This document shows, in pieces, positions 59,751 through 64,000 of a stretch of DNA of 64,000 bases (its first letter is position 1; each line of letters begins with the position of its first letter). Source of the stretch: Diphasiastrum complanatum (Eukaryota; Streptophyta; Lycopodiopsida; Lycopodiales; Lycopodiaceae). The notes below the pieces were generated by a model. It ran no database searches. It had not been told where the DNA came from and was given only the letters and a program-made list of their open reading frames with translations. The stretch spans positions 40,091,961 to 40,155,960 of the forward strand of contig CM055101.1 of the NCBI GenBank assembly GCA_029204225.1, in the 5' to 3' direction. The translations under genes and the position numbers were made by a program.

Positions 59751-60899
59751 GTATGGCTACACATCTATTCTAGAATGGTACATTTTTGTAGAAACTTTCA
59801 TGAAAATGTTATTTTCAGTTGATGGTTACTTAACTACCGTTAGTCAAGTCAGCAGCATTCGAGAGATGAAAGTTTGAGATTTTGAATAAACCAAATGAGT
59901 GACTTTTGATTGAGATAAGGTGTACACTATTACCTTGGCTCATTAGATTTTCCTTAATCCCCCCTTTCTTTGTTTATGTAGCATAGGCAAAGCTATCCTT
60001 AGTTGCTTCAAGATGTCATCTCATAAATTTTCATAAAAGTTAGTGACATTAGCAAGAACCCTTCTAAGGTGTTGTCATTTGGGACCTCATTGTATACGTT
60101 AGTCTTCTAAATTGTATCGATTGCCTTTGGGCCTCATTTTCCCATCACCTCCAAATTGATAGAAACTTTGTATGTTGGTCTTTGTACAAATATATGAAAT
60201 CTAGTTTGAGTTTATTTTTGTGCATGTGACATGCACCTGCTCTTGGGTGCTAATGAAGTGAGTAGGGATGTCATTTGCATTTGGTTAGTGCTATGCATGT
60301 TGGAGTTGATGGTTTCAATTTCTGTGGGTATACTCCCTAATTTGAAGATTGCACGTTTCCTTTGCTATGCATGCTATCCTATATTTACATCAATACATAT
60401 AAAAAAAAATTATATTGAGGTGATGACAAGAGCAATAGGAGGGAGAAGTGAAAATAGCAATATGAGATTTGGAATTAGAAAGGTTTGTTGTTGAGGCCAA
60501 AAAATATACATGTCAGCCCTCTTGCAATGGGAACTATACCAACATCAAAGATCAACACCTTAAAGCTTTGGCATCCCATACCACCCACCTCACTGACGAA
60601 GATACCTCACTCAAGTACTAGTTGATCTATAGGACCCTCACCCCATTCAATCACAATGTCTAGTCAATTGATAGCTTGACCGATGCCCATGCCCTAGCGT
60701 ATGTAGCTACATTCCTTGGCTACCCATTAGTGTTTGTATAGCCTACTCCCACTCCTAATGGTCCATGCATTAGTTGTGCAGCAACAATCGACTCCAACTC
60801 TCAACTATGCATGCACTAAGTTTTCACTTAGTTAACCACAAGTTAGCTGCTAACCTCGTTTGACTTGATAAAGTGCATCTCATAGTTAAACTCTTGCAT
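59751..60899. other. presumed intron 4, nothing recognised
   Basis: Begins with GTATGG. I looked for the next SDR exon and did not find one. Around 60550-60800 the plus strand reads weakly like element-derived protein (LTDAHALAYVATFLGYP) but is not assignable. Confidence 0.4.
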
Positions 60900-62900
60900 G
60901 AGCTCAGCTCATCTAGGCCTCTACCTTTAAGATTAGTTGAGGCTGCAAACAACAGAGATAATGTTGACCATGTCTTAATTGCATAAATTATAGCAAAAAG
61001 TGGTGGACCTCAACTAAGAACTACTCAACTTCTTGCTTTCAAAGACTATGGGCCTCCCATCCAAAAGCAACACAACACCTATTGCACAATTGCTGACATT
61101 TGTCCTAACCACATAAGGCTTATCACGGTTGACGATGTCAGATATTGGTGCTAAGACAAATAGATTCTTAAGAGCTTGGAAACTCCCATATAATTTATGA
61201 TTCCAGTAGATGGGTTTGTTGGGCTTCCCCTTGTCATTGATTAAAAAAGTTCACTTTTTGATGGTGCTACGACTTTGCCATACTTGCCAATGAGCTTCAA
61301 AAGAATATAGACAACCCCAAGAAGGATTCCAATTCTCATATACTCAAGTATATGATTTTGTAAATGCGTTTATCTATTCCTCTATTGGTCTTGTCATTGT
61401 CTTCCTCTTTTGTGGCTGAACTTAGGCAATTGCCAATAAACAAGTTGACTTTTTTGGAAATAACTCCATCTTATGATCTATTGTTCTCTTTGGACATAAA
61501 TTATAAGTTAGTTTTCTAAAAATACATTTTTAAATCCCTCTATGGAAGTATATGTAATATGTTGTTCATGGCCTTAGCTTCAAAATTAGAGTTTTCAAAG
61601 GATACACAATTCCAAAAAACACCACAATTTGCAACATTGTCACAATGTACTTAAAACTTTAAAACAATATGAAACAAATCGTATTCGAATTTTTCTCAAC
61701 TTCGATAGAGGAGGTACATGGATCCTTATCAGAATTCATATCATGGAAGTTTTGGACGTCAACTAATTTCAAATGGCCTTGCATATGAAGTGCTGAATCT
61801 GGACTCCTTCGATCCCATATCTCAATATTAGTTCCCATAGCTAAGTGAATCGTATAACTATAATCACTAGCTTGTTGGGAATTCATAGCTTACGCATCAG
61901 ATGAGATTTTCATTGAGCCACTATCCAATAGGACATTAGTTGTTTTACCCAATATCTTGCCTTTTAATTGAAAAATATGATTAGATCCAAAATAAGCTGA
62001 ACTATAATGGCAATTACAACTACGATCTTCTATCAATGAAACTTCCACTATAGAGCACTTGGCAACTCCACTAGCTGTATATTGGAAGTAATGTTCCTCT
62101 TCCTTTTGAGGACAACTAGTTGCTAGATACCCAAGCTTTATGCAAAGGAAACAAAGCTTCTTCTTCTTTGCCTTTGCCAACAAGTCCTGTTTCAGTCTTT
62201 TAGCTGGCCCCAATTCATTACTAGTGTCTCCAAATGACTTGATGTTGTTATTTCAATGCTCCTTGAACTTCTTGTTCTTAGTTCTATTGTGCCCGTTGCT
62301 CCTTTCTTGAGGCCACCACGGTAGAGTCACACACTTTGACAATCTGAATTGCAGCCTCAAGAGACGTGAGTAGATTATGATGGCACTTGTTATGATAATA
62401 TGTAAGTAAGCATAGTAGAAACAAAAATTAATACGAGTGGCATCCATCGTAGCTTCCTTCTACTAAAAAATTTATGATCATCCAAGCTCGCATGTCCCAT
62501 CTGACAAAATATCAGCTTCATATAATTGTTTGAACATTGACCACTACAAAAGATTTCTTGAGGCATTCCTAGAACGCTTCCCAAGTCATGGGTTTTTGGA
62601 TGAAGGTCACGCCACTAGGAAGTAGCCTTCCCTTTCATGAATAAAAGTACTACGACTATCTTCTTATCATAAAAAATGGCTTGGTGATTGAAGTCACTAG
62701 AACATCTATTGCGCCAATCGTTGAACTTGCGCTACTATCCTGAATATGAGGAATCAACTAATTATTTGCATCCTGTTGCTGAATCTTGGACTGAAGGCTA
62801 GCCATCATACCTTGTTGCATCTATTGCAAGATAAATCTAAGCTTTTGAGCAAAAGAGGAAGTTAGATTGTCGGCGGCCAGTACACAATCACACTAGAGAC
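60900..62900 (-). pseudogene. decayed Ty3-gypsy element (Gag, protease, RNase H)
   Basis: Minus strand from the right: a Gag region (62460-62900) with QQMQQGMMASLQSKIQQQDA; a zinc-knuckle remnant CFLCIKLGYLATSC (His replaced by Tyr) at about 62125-62165; and a protease-like VLLDSGSMKISSDA at about 61890-61935. The reverse transcriptase has decayed beyond recognition (61250-61650). RNase H at 61000-61180 reads KPYVVRTNVSNCAIGVVLL then DGRPIVFESKKLSS, where the catalytic Asp of RTDAS is Asn. Many stops; no LTR pair found. Confidence 0.7.
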
Positions 62901-64000
62901 AAGGAGGCTTGGGAAACTACAATGCTTAAGGTAGCGATTGCTTGGAAAGCTAGACGTGCCAAGTAATGGTGAAGCTCAATTTAAATGGATAGGCTCTTTA
63001 TTGCCTAGTTGTGCACTCTCTATTAGCTATTTCTGAAGCAATAGTTAATTGGGAGTTACAAACTACATATAGCCTCCAATTAGGGTCTTTGGATCAGCTC
63101 CACCACTCCATTGGACCATCGATGCAATTTTCACTCAAAAAACCTCAGGTTCTCTTTGCTTTACAAAATACATAACAGAGCTCAAGTAGTCCTAGAGCAC
63201 ATGCCATTGCAGAGCATAGTAGAAACATCATCCTAGATCTCCTGCGACAGGCCTTTTTATTGATGGAACTACGTGACATAACATAAATAAATACATAAAT
63301 ATAGATATGGCTCTTTGACAAGAAAGGCATCAATCAGTGCCGCCTAGACACCCCCTCTCCTTCATAAGGTGCACCCTCGTTCAATCAGGGCGGCAATTAC
63401 CCTCACTACGTCTTGTAATGACTGTTGCTGGGTGTGTTGATTGAGAAGTACCATATGGATAATTGCTTGGTTTATAGTAACTGTCAACCAATTTGAGTTC
63501 TAGTAGAGCTCAGAAATCCGTAGCCATTACTTTGACCAGAAGTGGCAGTTAGGCCCATCCCACTTATGTTTGCATGTAGTTTTGATTAGGGAAATCGGTA
63601 AACTCAAGCGATCACAAGTGCAGCAGAGAGTGTCAAAGGTTGTTGAAAGTACATTGATTCAATTTGAGAGTAAACTTGACTGTTGGGCGCTGGAAACAGT
63701 GGCCTATGGACTTCTTTTATATGATTCAACCTATCTCGATACAAGGGTAAAGCCCTAAAATACTTAAAGTCTTCTACCAAGCTCGAGCTCTACAATCATT
63801 TGACTACAATCATTGCAAAGGAGCATATAAAGATCACATGCTTGTGCACCAATGTGAAAAACACTGATCACATGCTTAAATCATTGTACGAGTTGCTAGT
63901 TCCCATTCAAAGCATAGTTCATGAAGCCTTTGCTTGTTAACTTGACTCATTTGGGGTTGTAGGAAATATGTACCGAAGAGTAATAATAGCAGAGGAAAAC
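62901..64000. other. right end of the window, nothing recognised
   Basis: No SDR exon, LTR pair or recognisable domain. The part adjoining the gypsy remnant may contain its decayed leader or LTR. Confidence 0.35.

Overview
This is nuclear DNA of a land plant with a large, retrotransposon-rich genome. The coding content is mostly broken Ty1-copia and Ty3-gypsy elements using plant tRNA-Met type primer sites (TGGTATC...), plus LINEs, a tRNA-derived retroposon and a GC-rich terminal-inverted-repeat element. Only two cellular genes are recognisable, both incomplete at the window edges. One of them has introns of about 10 kb packed with nested transposons, a style typical of gymnosperms and some ferns. 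I cannot name the species from sequence alone.

Layout. 0-2.8 kb: last four visible exons of a UBA-domain (NUB1-like) gene, with a small DNA-transposon-like element in an upstream presumed intron. 2.8-8.4 kb: no recognisable gene, two GA/CT microsatellites and a short tandem repeat. 8.4-19.4 kb: copia and gypsy fragments, a compact LTR element with unusual termini (9.9-11.6 kb), a CCHC gag-like ORF, a degenerate gene of the LIIDGMDQ/VGHTHEDID family (DUF7869-like), and an 86-bp tRNA-like retroposon with a 15-bp target duplication inside it. 19.7-27.6 kb: a copia element split by a gypsy chromovirus. 27.6-31.4 kb: a relative of the 9.9 kb element and unassigned G-poor sequence. 31.4-37.1 kb: the only full-length copia, with both LTRs carrying long CT tracts. 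37.2-39.1 kb: short tandem repeats and a long imperfect hairpin.

39.2 kb to the end of the window: a plus-strand gene whose exons at 39.2, 39.7, 50.2 and 59.7 kb join in phase. They encode a Ser-rich, transit-peptide-like N-terminus followed by the Rossmann start of an atypical short-chain dehydrogenase (TIGR01777 / SulA / GIANT CHLOROPLAST 1-like). Intron 2 (about 10.5 kb) holds two LINE fragments and a minus-strand gypsy element that itself contains a second copy of the GC-rich element. Intron 3 (about 9.4 kb) holds a 5' half of a gypsy element, an integrase tail of another, and an ORF1-only LINE split by a short gypsy deletion derivative with a clean 5-bp target duplication. The gene continues past the right edge; the last 4 kb are presumed intron with a decayed gypsy copy.

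Nearly all transposon reading frames contain stops, frameshifts or changed catalytic residues, so this is an old, decaying landscape rather than a set of active elements.
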